6,249 nucleotides of DNA from SFFI01 sp964398655 (lineage in GTDB: Bacteria; Bacillota; Clostridia; Saccharofermentanales; DTU023), in assembly GCA_964398655.1 (NCBI GenBank), contig CAYNNG010000040.1:1-6249 (forward strand). The letters run 5' to 3'. This document shows positions 1 to 6,249 of this stretch, one piece after another. Positions within the stretch are counted from its first letter, which is position 1. The number at the start of each line of letters is the position of its first letter. Position numbers and translations under genes: made by a program. The notes under the pieces were generated by a model. That model was not told where the DNA came from. It made no database searches and was given only the letters and a program-made list of their open reading frames with translations.

Positions 1-3
1 CGT

Positions 4-33
4 TTGCTTTTACGTCACCCTTAAAACTATAAT
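4..33 (+). promoter_or_regulatory. Predicted sigma-A-type promoter of the AlbA_2 regulator gene
   Basis: A perfect TATAAT -10 box lies at 28-33. A TTGCTT -35-like box lies at 4-9, with an 18-nt spacer; only the first three bases of the -35 fit consensus. Transcription would start near position 40, leaving a leader of about 25 nt that carries AAGGAGG at 52-58. The gene would therefore have its own promoter. This is motif matching by eye only. Confidence 0.55.
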
Positions 34-65
34 TAACTAAAAAGTGGGACGAAGGAGGACGTAAA

Positions 66-1313
66 ATGAGAGAAACCAGAAATCTAGAGTTTAAGTCTGA
101 GCTTTCCAAGGGATTTCTGAAGACGGTGAGTGCCTTTGCCAACTATGGCACAGGAGAGATCCATTTTGGCGTCCTGGATGACGGTACAGTTATTGGTTTG
201 GAAAACCCCAGAGCTGCATGTCTGAAGATTGAAAATCAGATTAATGATTCCTTGCAGCCGGTACCACAATATTCGCTGCAAATTGATGACGAGACAGGAG
301 TAGTTATCTTAACTGTATTGGAAGGTAAGGACAAGCCGTATTTTTATCAATCTAAAGCCTACAGACGAAATGATTCGGCATCTGTAGAAGTTGATAGGAC
401 CGAGCTCAAGCGCCTGATTCTACAAGGAAGCAACCAGTACTTCGACTCTGTGTCTGCGAATAAACAAGACCTTACCTTTTCTTACTTGGAGAGCAAGCTA
501 AAAGATAAACTAGGGATCAAGGAATTAACAGAGGATTTGTTAATTACCTTGAAGCTTTACGACATTGAGGAGGGCTATACGGTCGCGGGTGAGTTGTTTT
601 CGGATCAGAATGCGCGAAATGGCCTTGATATGGTACGGTTTGGCGACAATATCAACATTATTCTGAATCGCAAGCAACTGGTCCATATGTCTGTCCTTCA
701 ACAGTATGATCAAGCTTTAGATTTTTTTCGACAGTACTACCACTTTGAAGTAATTGAAGGAGCTTACCGTAAGAAGGTCGAGAAGATCCCCGAAGAAGCA
801 TTCCGCGAAGTGATAGCCAATGCCCTCGTGCATAGAGTATGGGACATAAATGCCAATATTCAGGTTGCCATGTATGACGACAAACTGATTGTCACGTCGC
901 CCGGCGGCTTACCGGAAGGAATATCGAAGGAAGCCTATCTCCATGGGAATTTATCTATCCTGAGAAATCCCACAGTTGCAAATATCTTTTTCCGCCTTGA
1001 CTTGATTGAATCCTTCGGCAGTGGTATCTCTAGGATTATGGCAGCCTATGAGCAGAGCGCCACCAAACCGCAATTCCGTTTTTTCGGCAGTTCTATAGAA
1101 GTAACTTTGCCTTGTTTGGTTTCAGGCAACAATTTGTCTGAAGAACAGGAGAAGGTCTATGCTGCCCTGCAATACAGAGAACTTTCCAGCAGCGAAATCA
1201 TGCAGCGCACTAGTTTTAACAAGAACAAAACCTTGAAAATTTTGAACGAATTGATTGATAAAGGGTATGTTGAGAAGACCGGTAGGGGACGCGGTACGAG
1301 ATATAGGAGATAG
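66..1313 (+). CDS. Schlafen/AlbA_2-domain, RecG-like ATP-binding predicted transcriptional regulator
   Basis: This 415-residue protein has the layout of bacterial proteins annotated as 'ATP-binding/putative DNA-binding domain-containing protein' (COG2865-like). Residues ~5-115 form an AlbA_2/Schlafen domain, with an early LEFK, the core ANYGTGEIHFGVLDDG (26-40) and YRRNDSASVEVDR (99-111). Residues ~240-350 look like the divergent GHKL-type ATPase module, with the N-box-like EVIANALVHRVW (248-259), SPGGLP (278-283) and FGSGISR (317-323). Residues ~357-412 look like a winged helix-turn-helix (SSSEIMQRTSFNKNKTLKILNEL lies within it), ending in a basic RGRGTRYRR tail that probably touches DNA. 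The start is supported by AAGGAGG at 52-58, 7 nt upstream. Known members are cytoplasmic predicted regulators, often accessory and sometimes near mobile or defence genes, and most are uncharacterised. A hand-counted sample (421-480) is about 42% GC against about 63% in guaA (2401-2460), which suggests lateral acquisition. All domains appear intact. Target and ligand are unknown. Confidence 0.9.
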   Translation: MRETRNLEFKSELSKGFLKTVSAFANYGTGEIHFGVLDDGTVIGLENPRAACLKIENQINDSLQPVPQYSLQIDDETGVVILTVLEGKDKPYFYQSKAYRRNDSASVEVDRTELKRLILQGSNQYFDSVSANKQDLTFSYLESKLKDKLGIKELTEDLLITLKLYDIEEGYTVAGELFSDQNARNGLDMVRFGDNINIILNRKQLVHMSVLQQYDQALDFFRQYYHFEVIEGAYRKKVEKIPEEAFREVIANALVHRVWDINANIQVAMYDDKLIVTSPGGLPEGISKEAYLHGNLSILRNPTVANIFFRLDLIESFGSGISRIMAAYEQSATKPQFRFFGSSIEVTLPCLVSGNNLSEEQEKVYAALQYRELSSSEIMQRTSFNKNKTLKILNELIDKGYVEKTGRGRGTRYRR

Positions 1314-1523
1314 CGGAAAATCGCTGACGCAACTTTCTAGCCAAAGCGGGCGAGTAAAGGAGGGTCGGACTAGGCTGCGGCTCACCTGTAAATCCTAGTT
1401 CGCGGAAATTCTAATAAGTTTGCAAGTATTGTAGGTTACAACCTAGCTTCTATCCGTAAAATCTTGAACTCAAGCTGGTAAAGGTGATATCTATGCAGGA
1501 AATCCCGACAAGCGGTTGAATAA

Positions 1524-1703
1524 ATGCATAAAATATACAAGGTGAAAATTCCCAGTGACCGTCTGACCTGCATAAGCTGCAAATTTTTAAGAAAAAACCT
1601 AAAGTTGAAGTACGAGGGTCTTCTTACACCCAGGAACTGCCGTATTGAACAGGAATTGCCTCCCAGCTACCCAAATGAAAGTAAAGGGGGTGTCTCTGTG
1701 TGA
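1524..1703 (+). CDS. Possible small cysteine-containing protein (59 aa), function unknown
   Basis: ATG at 1524 opens a 59-codon frame ending in TGA at 1701-1703. A TAA sits directly before the ATG, so it cannot extend upstream; GTG at 1542 is an alternative start. The product begins MHKIYKVKIPSDRLTCISCK and later has TPRNCRIEQELPPSYPN. The pattern of a basic N-terminus, IPxxxxxCxxC, then a third Cys after a Pro-Arg-Asn turn resembles small Cys/zinc-binding proteins often seen in phages and accessory DNA, but I cannot name a family. Against it: no good Shine-Dalgarno is visible (AAGCGG at 1510-1515 is weak), and the stop codon lies inside the loop of the terminator. It could be a chance frame or a remnant. 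Confidence 0.3.
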   Translation: MHKIYKVKIPSDRLTCISCKFLRKNLKLKYEGLLTPRNCRIEQELPPSYPNESKGGVSV

Positions 1704-1721
1704 TGCTGAGACACCCCCTTT
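1683..1721. terminator. Strong, probably bidirectional, intrinsic terminator between guaA and the plus-strand unit
   Basis: AAAGGGGGTGTCTC (1683-1696) and GAGACACCCCCTTT (1708-1721) are perfect 14-bp complements around an 11-nt loop. The T runs are short and form part of the stem in both directions: TTT then GCGTATT on the plus strand, and TTTACTTTC on the minus strand. It lies 21 bp beyond the guaA stop, so it most likely ends the guaA transcript and also stops plus-strand transcription from the left. Confidence 0.85.
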
Positions 1722-1742
1722 GCGTATTAAAGAGTTTCCCTC

Positions 1743-3257
<1,515 letters not shown>

Positions 3258-3290
3258 GAGAATGGGTCTCCTCTAGTAATCTGATATTTT

Positions 3291-3433
3291 TGCTGCACCG
3301 GAGGTTTTACGTATCTGGTGCTCCTGCTGCATCGGTGGCTTTTACTGTAGCTGAGCTATCCAGTATGGCTTGTGCTTCTAGTGTAGCTGAGCTATCCAGT
3401 ATGGCTTGTGCTTCTAGTGGATCTGGCGCATGC
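3291..3433. repeat. Degenerate tandem repeat, period about 36 bp, about four units
   Basis: Two units are identical over 36 bp (3346-3381 and 3382-3417, beginning TGTAGCTGAGCTATCC). The flanks extend the array with diverged copies. TGCTGCACCGGAGGTTTTAC at 3291-3310 recurs as TGCTGCATCGGTGGCTTTTAC at 3325-3345. A GTATCTGGTGCTCC tail (3311-3324) resembles GGATCTGGCGCATGC (3419-3433). The array fills most of the 210-bp spacer between the membrane-protein gene and guaA. The period is a multiple of three and is open on the minus strand. The unit is not separated by spacers, so it is not a CRISPR. Confidence 0.85.
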
Positions 3434-3435
3434 AT
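3307..3435 (-). CDS. Possible 42-aa repeat-encoded small ORF upstream of guaA
   Basis: On the minus strand an ATG (3433-3435) opens a 42-codon frame through the tandem array, ending in TAA at 3307-3309, 49 bp before the guaA start codon. The product is MHAPDP, then LEAQAILDSSAT twice, then the diverged VKATDAAGAPDT. An in-frame TAG lies three codons above the ATG. There is no Shine-Dalgarno (the preceding bases are CTTTAGCTGCGCCGG), so translation is doubtful. It could be a leader peptide for guaA, a decayed repeat protein, or just a repeat that happens to be open. Low confidence. Confidence 0.15.
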   Translation of the reverse strand: MHAPDPLEAQAILDSSATLEAQAILDSSATVKATDAAGAPDT

Positions 3436-3467
3436 CCGGCGCAGCTAAAGTTTCTAGCCTTATGACA

Positions 3468-4301
3468 CTATTTTCTATGCTTAAAAATATTTTTCAACTG
3501 TGAATTGTGCTCAAAGTTCTCCAGCTCAAAATCGCTGTCGGGAGTGGGCTGGTCGGTGAGGGACATTTTGGCGACATAGAGCCTTTTGCCCAATTTATTG
3601 AGGGGCGGGAGCCAATCGACAAAGAGGGCGGCAAAAACCCCGATCAAGCTGTTGATCACGGTTTCAAGAGTATAAACCAGGCTCGACATTTCCTGATTGG
3701 TACGGTAGGCAAAGCCGATGACGATGAAGGTCATGGCGGCGATGCCGGCCCCGCCAGGCATGCGGATGAGGACCAGGACCTGCATGATGATGATCAGGCC
3801 CAGGAGAAAGAGCAGGGTGTAGGAGAGGGAGTCTTTCCTGAGCCCCAGGCCCTGGAAGGCCAGGAGCAAGAAGCCATAGCCGAAGAAACCCGCCACAATG
3901 GTGCCAACGACCCGGTTGACGGAGGATTCCCAGGTGCTCTTGAGGTCGTGTTGGAGGCAGAAGAGGGCGACGATGGCTGTAGAGCTGGGTCCGCCGGTAT
4001 TGCGGAAGTACTCAATAAAGATGCAGAGGGCGACGGCCAGGCTGGTCTTGATAATTCGCATACCGGGCGCGTTAAGGAGGAGGACCCGGAGGAATTTGCT
4101 CTGCGGAATCGTGGGTGCAGGTCCGGGAGCGGGCTCTTGACCGCCTTTCACACTGCCAGTCGGCGGGCTGGCCTGATCTTTACCAGCTTGGGCTCCAGCC
4201 AGCCCCTCAGCTTGTTTGACCTGGTCCTCTTTTAGCGGCCCTCCAGCAGCCGGCTGGCGAGTTGGTTTAGGAGTTTTCTTGTGCTTTGCTTTTTTAGGCA
4301 A
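3468..4301 (-). CDS. FUSC/aromatic acid exporter (ArAE)-like integral membrane protein
   Basis: The 277-residue protein has a long polar N-terminal tail (1-75) rich in Lys, Pro, Ala and Gly. A membrane region follows with about six hydrophobic segments near 83-98, 104-118, 130-150, 160-180, 184-199 and 208-230. A 45-residue charged C-terminal tail closes it. The segment GMRIIKTSLAVALCIFIEYF (80-99), the Ser/Thr-containing second helix, and ESSVNRVVGTIVAGFFGYG (125-143) match the N-terminal transmembrane half of ArAE_1/FUSC proteins, which are thought to export aromatic acids or other small anions. The larger C-terminal cytoplasmic domain of many members is missing, so the substrate cannot be inferred. 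The start is TTG (4299-4301), chosen because AGGAGGG sits 8 nt upstream (4310-4316 on the complement). That ribosome binding site overlaps the stop codon of cobO, so the two are probably co-transcribed and perhaps translationally coupled. No terminator separates it from guaA. Confidence 0.8.
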   Translation of the reverse strand: MPKKAKHKKTPKPTRQPAAGGPLKEDQVKQAEGLAGAQAGKDQASPPTGSVKGGQEPAPGPAPTIPQSKFLRVLLLNAPGMRIIKTSLAVALCIFIEYFRNTGGPSSTAIVALFCLQHDLKSTWESSVNRVVGTIVAGFFGYGFLLLAFQGLGLRKDSLSYTLLFLLGLIIIMQVLVLIRMPGGAGIAAMTFIVIGFAYRTNQEMSSLVYTLETVINSLIGVFAALFVDWLPPLNKLGKRLYVAKMSLTDQPTPDSDFELENFEHNSQLKNIFKHRK

Positions 4302-4314
4302 GTAGTTTTCCCTC

Positions 4315-4461
4315 CTAATACTCCACGCCCGGCCGGGCGTTCAGGCCCTCGGTCTCGTAGGGGTGCTTGCGCATGCAAACTTCGGAATAATAGTCGGTGA
4401 GATTAATCATGCGGGGGGAGGGGCCGCGTCCCGTGATCACTAGCTCCAGGTGGGCCGGCTT
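4315..4461 (-). CDS. cobO: Corrinoid (cob(I)alamin) adenosyltransferase, C-terminal 48 residues
   Basis: Only the 3' end survives, cut by the N run. The visible residues start KPAHLELVITGRGPSPRM and continue through INLTDYYSEVCMRKHPY to ARPGVEY. That is the characteristic end of the CobA/CobO/BtuR family: HLELVxTGR, then a Leu/Ala-Asp-TE-M region, then KHPY...G..AR.G.EY. The enzyme transfers the 5'-deoxyadenosyl group of ATP to the cobalt of a reduced corrinoid, in cobalamin biosynthesis or salvage, in the cytoplasm. Its P-loop N-terminus is not in this window. The TAG stop (4315-4317) overlaps the ribosome binding site of the membrane-protein gene, 13 bp from that gene's TTG. The frame continues through the Ns into the lipoprotein gene only by chance. 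No other cob genes are visible. Confidence 0.87.
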   Translation of the reverse strand, partial: KPAHLELVITGRGPSPRMINLTDYYSEVCMRKHPYETEGLNARPGVEY

Positions 4462-4561
4462 NNNNNNNNNNNNNNNNNNNNNNNNNNNNNNNNNNNNNNN
4501 NNNNNNNNNNNNNNNNNNNNNNNNNNNNNNNNNNNNNNNNNNNNNNNNNNNNNNNNNNNNN
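4462..4561. other. Assembly gap (exactly 100 N)
   Basis: The run of exactly 100 ambiguous bases is the usual placeholder for a scaffold gap of unknown length. It separates the C-terminus of one protein family (CobO) from the 5' part of another (DUF4349 lipoprotein). The true gap must contain the missing part of cobO, typically about 130 codons, plus the end of the lipoprotein gene. It is therefore expected to be several hundred bases or more. Confidence 0.97.
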
Positions 4562-5505
4562 CTATTATGCCTAATTCTCCGGCTTAAACCTACCAGCAGC
4601 CAGATGACCGCCAGGAGGAGTAGGAGGAAGGGCCAGGCCAGGGCCAGGAATAGGACGAGGCCCTGGAAGAAGGCGGCGATGTTCTTTAAGGAATTATCAA
4701 AAGCCACGCCCAGCTGACTGGCAAAGGAGGGATCTTCCCGCTCGGCCTCAGTCAGGATAAAGACCTCCTCTAGCCAGATATCAAAGCTGGCATATTGGGT
4801 CAGGCCCTCAATCTGCTTTTGGCCGGCTTCCAGCTGGTCAATGCGGGACTGGCAGTCGATAATCTGGGCCTGGATGGCCATGATATCCTCCATGGTCTCA
4901 GCCTTGTCGTAGAGCTTATTTAAGGCCTCCAGCTTCTTTTGCTCAGACTCCAGGCGGATCTGGCTGTCCTGGTACTGGTCGGTGTAGTCCTGGCTGTTGG
5001 AAGACTGGGAGACCAGGGTGCCCAGGCTGTCGGTGATGGCGGCCAGGAAGTCCGCGGCCTTATCCTGGGGAATTTTGACGGAAAAGTAGGCGGAGTGGAG
5101 GGGCTTCTCATAGGTCTTATGGATGGTGAGGTCGGAGGAAGCAATGTAGCCGCCCTGCTGGCGGATGGCCTGGTCCAGCCGGGCAAAGTCCGCGTTGTAG
5201 TCCTGGGTTTCAAAGGACAGGTTGTAGGAGTAGGAGATCATGCGGCCCTCTGGTCCCGGGAGAGTGGTTAGGAGGCTGGAATCCTCAGGAGCGACGGCCA
5301 GAAGAGACTGGGTATTGAAGTCGGGAGATGATTCGAAGTCTCCCTGGTCAACTTGGGAGGCCGGAGTCTCGTCCTGCGGGGGCAAGGGGTAGGACTGTGA
5401 GCCGGGGGCGGCTCCACAGGCGGTCAAAAACAAGGCCGTGGCCAAGGCCAAAATGAGGCCCGAGAAAGCGCTTTTACGACGAATCTTAGGAAAAAGTCTG
5501 AACAT
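4562..5505 (-). CDS. DUF4349-family membrane-anchored lipoprotein (3' end lost in gap)
   Basis: There are 314 visible residues. A positively charged start (MFRLFPKIRRK) and a hydrophobic stretch end in the lipobox LTAC with Cys30, so this is a predicted lipoprotein. Residues 31-80 are a polar low-complexity linker. The DUF4349-like domain spans ~85-305: ISYSYNLSFETQDYNADFARL (within 90-110), QQGGYIASSD (116-125), an AYFSVKIPQDKAADFL stretch (139-154) and then a coiled-coil helix (~178-235). ASFDIWLEE (239-247) precedes a single transmembrane helix at ~281-306 followed by RRIRHN. This is the usual architecture, so only a short tail is probably missing. The family is extracytoplasmic with no established function; gram-positive members are often annotated as putative lipoproteins. 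The ATG has AGGAGGAG 8 nt upstream (5514-5521 on the complement). The residues after the N run belong to CobO and are excluded. Confidence 0.88.
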
Positions 5506-5530
5506 AGGGTTGGCTCCTCCTGTATACTTA

Positions 5531-5572
5531 CCAGAAAAGATTCTGGCTAAACTAGTTAAGACTCTAGCCAGA
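5531..5572 (-). promoter_or_regulatory. Two overlapping, mutually exclusive hairpins in the lipoprotein gene leader
   Basis: TCTGGCTA (5542-5549) pairs perfectly with TAGCCAGA (5565-5572) across a 15-nt loop. TTCTGG (5541-5546) also pairs perfectly with CCAGAA (5531-5536) across a 4-nt loop. The same bases cannot do both. The structure ends 9 nt before the AGGAGGAG of the lipoprotein gene, where it could influence translation or transcription. A separate short stem, CTGAC-AGCG-GTCAG, lies at 5577-5590. No known riboswitch or T-box motif was recognised, and a regulatory role is inferred from position alone. Confidence 0.35.
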
Positions 5573-5608
5573 GTCCCTGACAGCGGTCAGAAGCTGGTGT
5601 GACTAAGT

Positions 5609-5640
5609 GTAATATAAGATGGATATATTTTATACTACTA
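5609..5640. promoter_or_regulatory. AT-rich block in the divergent intergenic region, possible promoter core
   Basis: This stretch between the two divergent genes contains several -10-like hexamers: TATACT at 5631-5636 on the plus strand, and TATATT and TATAAA on the minus strand. None has a convincing -35 box at 16-18 nt. It is the most likely place for the lipoprotein-gene promoter, but the exact site cannot be fixed. TTGTAAC occurs twice nearby on the plus strand (5669-5675 and 5688-5694), 19 bp apart, which could be paired protein-binding sites. Confidence 0.25.
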
Positions 5641-5715
5641 GGGCAAACGCGCCCGCCCTGTAAGCTGCTTGTAACAATTGCCGCATTTTGTAACCTAGAT
5701 AAGTACAGAAGTACC

Positions 5716-5744
5716 TTATAGCTTTACCCCCGATCTCGTAGAAT
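5716..5744 (+). promoter_or_regulatory. Candidate promoter of the exported-protein gene
   Basis: TAGAAT (5739-5744) fits the -10 consensus at five of six positions. TTATAG (5716-5721) is a weak -35 (three of six) at a 17-nt spacing. Transcription would begin near 5751 and give a leader of about 50 nt with the AGGAGG site at 5790-5795. Alternatives further upstream cannot be excluded. Confidence 0.3.
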
Positions 5745-5778
5745 AACCTTGCACCTTGAAAGAGGTGACAACACAAAC

Positions 5779-5792
5779 CCTAAAATTTTAGG
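5779..5792 (+). promoter_or_regulatory. Perfect 14-bp palindrome overlapping the Shine-Dalgarno sequence
   Basis: CCTAAAATTTTAGG is its own reverse complement. Its last three bases (AGG, 5790-5792) are the first half of the AGGAGG ribosome binding site (5790-5795), which sits 7 nt before the ATG at 5803. In RNA, CCTAA and TTAGG could pair around AATT and partly hide the ribosome binding site. In DNA it could be an operator for a dimeric repressor. Neither role is demonstrated. Confidence 0.35.
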
Positions 5793-5802
5793 AGGAAACA
5801 CA

Positions 5803-6249
5803 ATGAAAAACCTGAAAAAGCTTTTCGTAGTTCTGCCTCTGGTACTGGTTATGCTCTTGAGCGTAGTTCCCGTACTGGCACAGCCCGTAGCTGAAGGCAA
5901 GAAAGATGACGCTCTTTTCCAAACCATCCTGAACAACACCAAGTTCACTGAAGAAGATGGACTCTACTTCTTAAACACCAAGGGTATGGAAATGCCTATT
6001 TGGGTTGGCGAAAACAAACCTTTTGCTGATTCCGGTATTGATTATGGCACCAACCTGAAGGTTGTCCTGCTCAAGGGCGGCGCTGTACATGGCTGGGTAA
6101 AGGCCAACCCTGACGCAGTAGCTCCTCTGCAGGTTGCACAAAGCTATGTTGCCAACAACATGCCTGAATACAACATTCCTAGCTATCAGATCCTCAATGT
6201 TCTGAGAGTTGACAAGACTGTTATGGTTCCTGAAACCTGGCTGGACGAA
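5803..6249 (+). CDS. Exported protein of unknown function, N-terminal 149 residues
   Basis: The frame is open to the window edge, so the C-terminus is missing. It begins MKNLKKLFVV and has a hydrophobic core (7-22), then VPVLA followed by QP. This is a Sec signal peptide with likely cleavage after Ala26, and there is no lipobox Cys. The mature part opens with a charged stretch (EGKKDDALFQTILNNTKFTEED, within 31-52). It then has short beta-like segments, for example GLYFLN (53-58), PIWVGE (65-70), LKVVLLKGGAVHGWVK (85-100) and a segment around QILNVLRVDKTVMVPETWL (129-147). No cysteines or known catalytic motif are visible in the mature part, and I do not recognise the family. AGGAGG at 5790-5795 is 7 nt from the ATG. 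It is transcribed divergently from the DUF4349 lipoprotein gene, another extracytoplasmic protein. Sampled GC is about 45-50%, lower than guaA. Confidence 0.8.
   Translation, partial: MKNLKKLFVVLPLVLVMLLSVVPVLAQPVAEGKKDDALFQTILNNTKFTEEDGLYFLNTKGMEMPIWVGENKPFADSGIDYGTNLKVVLLKGGAVHGWVKANPDAVAPLQVAQSYVANNMPEYNIPSYQILNVLRVDKTVMVPETWLDE

Larger units (their letters stand above)
1314..1742. other. Convergent intergenic region, AT-rich, with one possible small gene
   Basis: This 429-bp gap separates the AlbA_2 gene from the 3' end of guaA. It contains a GGACTAGG/CCTAGTTC imperfect stem (1367-1374 with 1394-1401), a short TAGGTT-AC-AACCTA dyad (1432-1445), a possible 59-codon ORF (1524-1703) and the terminator stem (1683-1721). 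Between 1314 and about 1500 all frames are broken by stops and no family is recognisable. I checked by eye for a tRNA or tmRNA 3' end because of 'TCCTAGTTCGCGG' near 1393-1405; no cloverleaf forms. No insertion-sequence ends or long direct repeats were seen. The AT-rich composition matches the AlbA_2 gene rather than guaA, so the segment may belong to the same acquired block. Confidence 0.6.

Noticed and set aside
1360..1410. tRNA or tRNA-like integration scar
   Set aside because: A TAGTTCGCGG stretch vaguely recalls a T-loop, but no acceptor, D or anticodon stems can be drawn and there is no CCA end.
1431..1545. Remnant of a broken gene (GKGDIYAGNPDKRLNK in one frame, 1475-1522)
   Set aside because: The frame is only about 22 codons between stops, I cannot place the peptide in any family, and the neighbouring frames do not continue it convincingly.
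3291..3433. CRISPR array
   Set aside because: The ~36-bp units abut directly with no unique spacers, and no cas genes are present.
3258..3467. Purine riboswitch ahead of guaA
   Set aside because: The spacer is taken up by the tandem repeat and lacks the conserved junction and loop sequences of the purine aptamer.
3507..4235. Plus-strand open frame (242 codons) opposite the FUSC-like gene
   Set aside because: It is antisense to a gene with clear membrane segments and a good ribosome binding site. The product is an acidic, repetitive Gly/Asp/Glu mix with no signature.
4397..4717. Plus-strand frame spanning the N run
   Set aside because: It exists only because Ns cannot contain stops, and both sides are antisense to real genes.
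4939..5271. Plus-strand frame opposite the DUF4349 gene
   Set aside because: It is the shadow of a coding region with a lipobox, coiled coil and transmembrane helix. It shows no independent start signal or motif.

Overview
The window looks like draft chromosomal sequence from a Bacillota (Firmicutes) bacterium, possibly a clostridial anaerobe. The grounds are strong AGGAGG-type ribosome binding sites, a short Firmicutes-style GuaA and a clostridial-looking DUF4349 lipoprotein. No rRNA or other taxonomic marker is present, so a genus cannot be named. A run of exactly 100 N (4462-4561) marks a scaffold join of unknown true length.

Layout. At the left edge, 1-1313 holds a promoter and a plus-strand gene for a Schlafen/AlbA_2-type predicted regulator. 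It is visibly AT-richer than the genes to its right. The stretch 1314-1742 holds one possible 59-residue cysteine-containing small protein, some weak hairpins and a perfect 14-bp stem that closes both converging transcripts. The minus strand is then read from right to left: a DUF4349 lipoprotein (5' part), the assembly gap, the last 48 residues of a cobalamin adenosyltransferase (CobO/BtuR), a FUSC/ArAE-type membrane protein starting 13 bp after cobO, a 210-bp spacer with a degenerate ~36-bp tandem repeat, and guaA (GMP synthase), which ends at the terminator. At the right end, divergent from the lipoprotein gene, a plus-strand gene for an exported protein with a Sec signal peptide runs off the window.

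How the genes relate. guaA performs the last step of GMP synthesis. cobO makes the adenosyl form of corrinoids and is tightly spaced with the membrane-protein gene, so those two are probably co-transcribed. guaA may share read-through from them, because no terminator is visible in the spacer. The continuous reading frame joining the lipoprotein to the CobO tail is an artefact of the N run. Nothing here amounts to a demonstrable new multi-gene system. The features most worth a second look are the chimeric frame over the gap, the tandem repeat with its 12-residue coding period upstream of guaA, the small Cys protein beside the AlbA_2 gene, the two mutually exclusive hairpins in the lipoprotein leader, and a palindrome that covers the Shine-Dalgarno sequence of the exported-protein gene.
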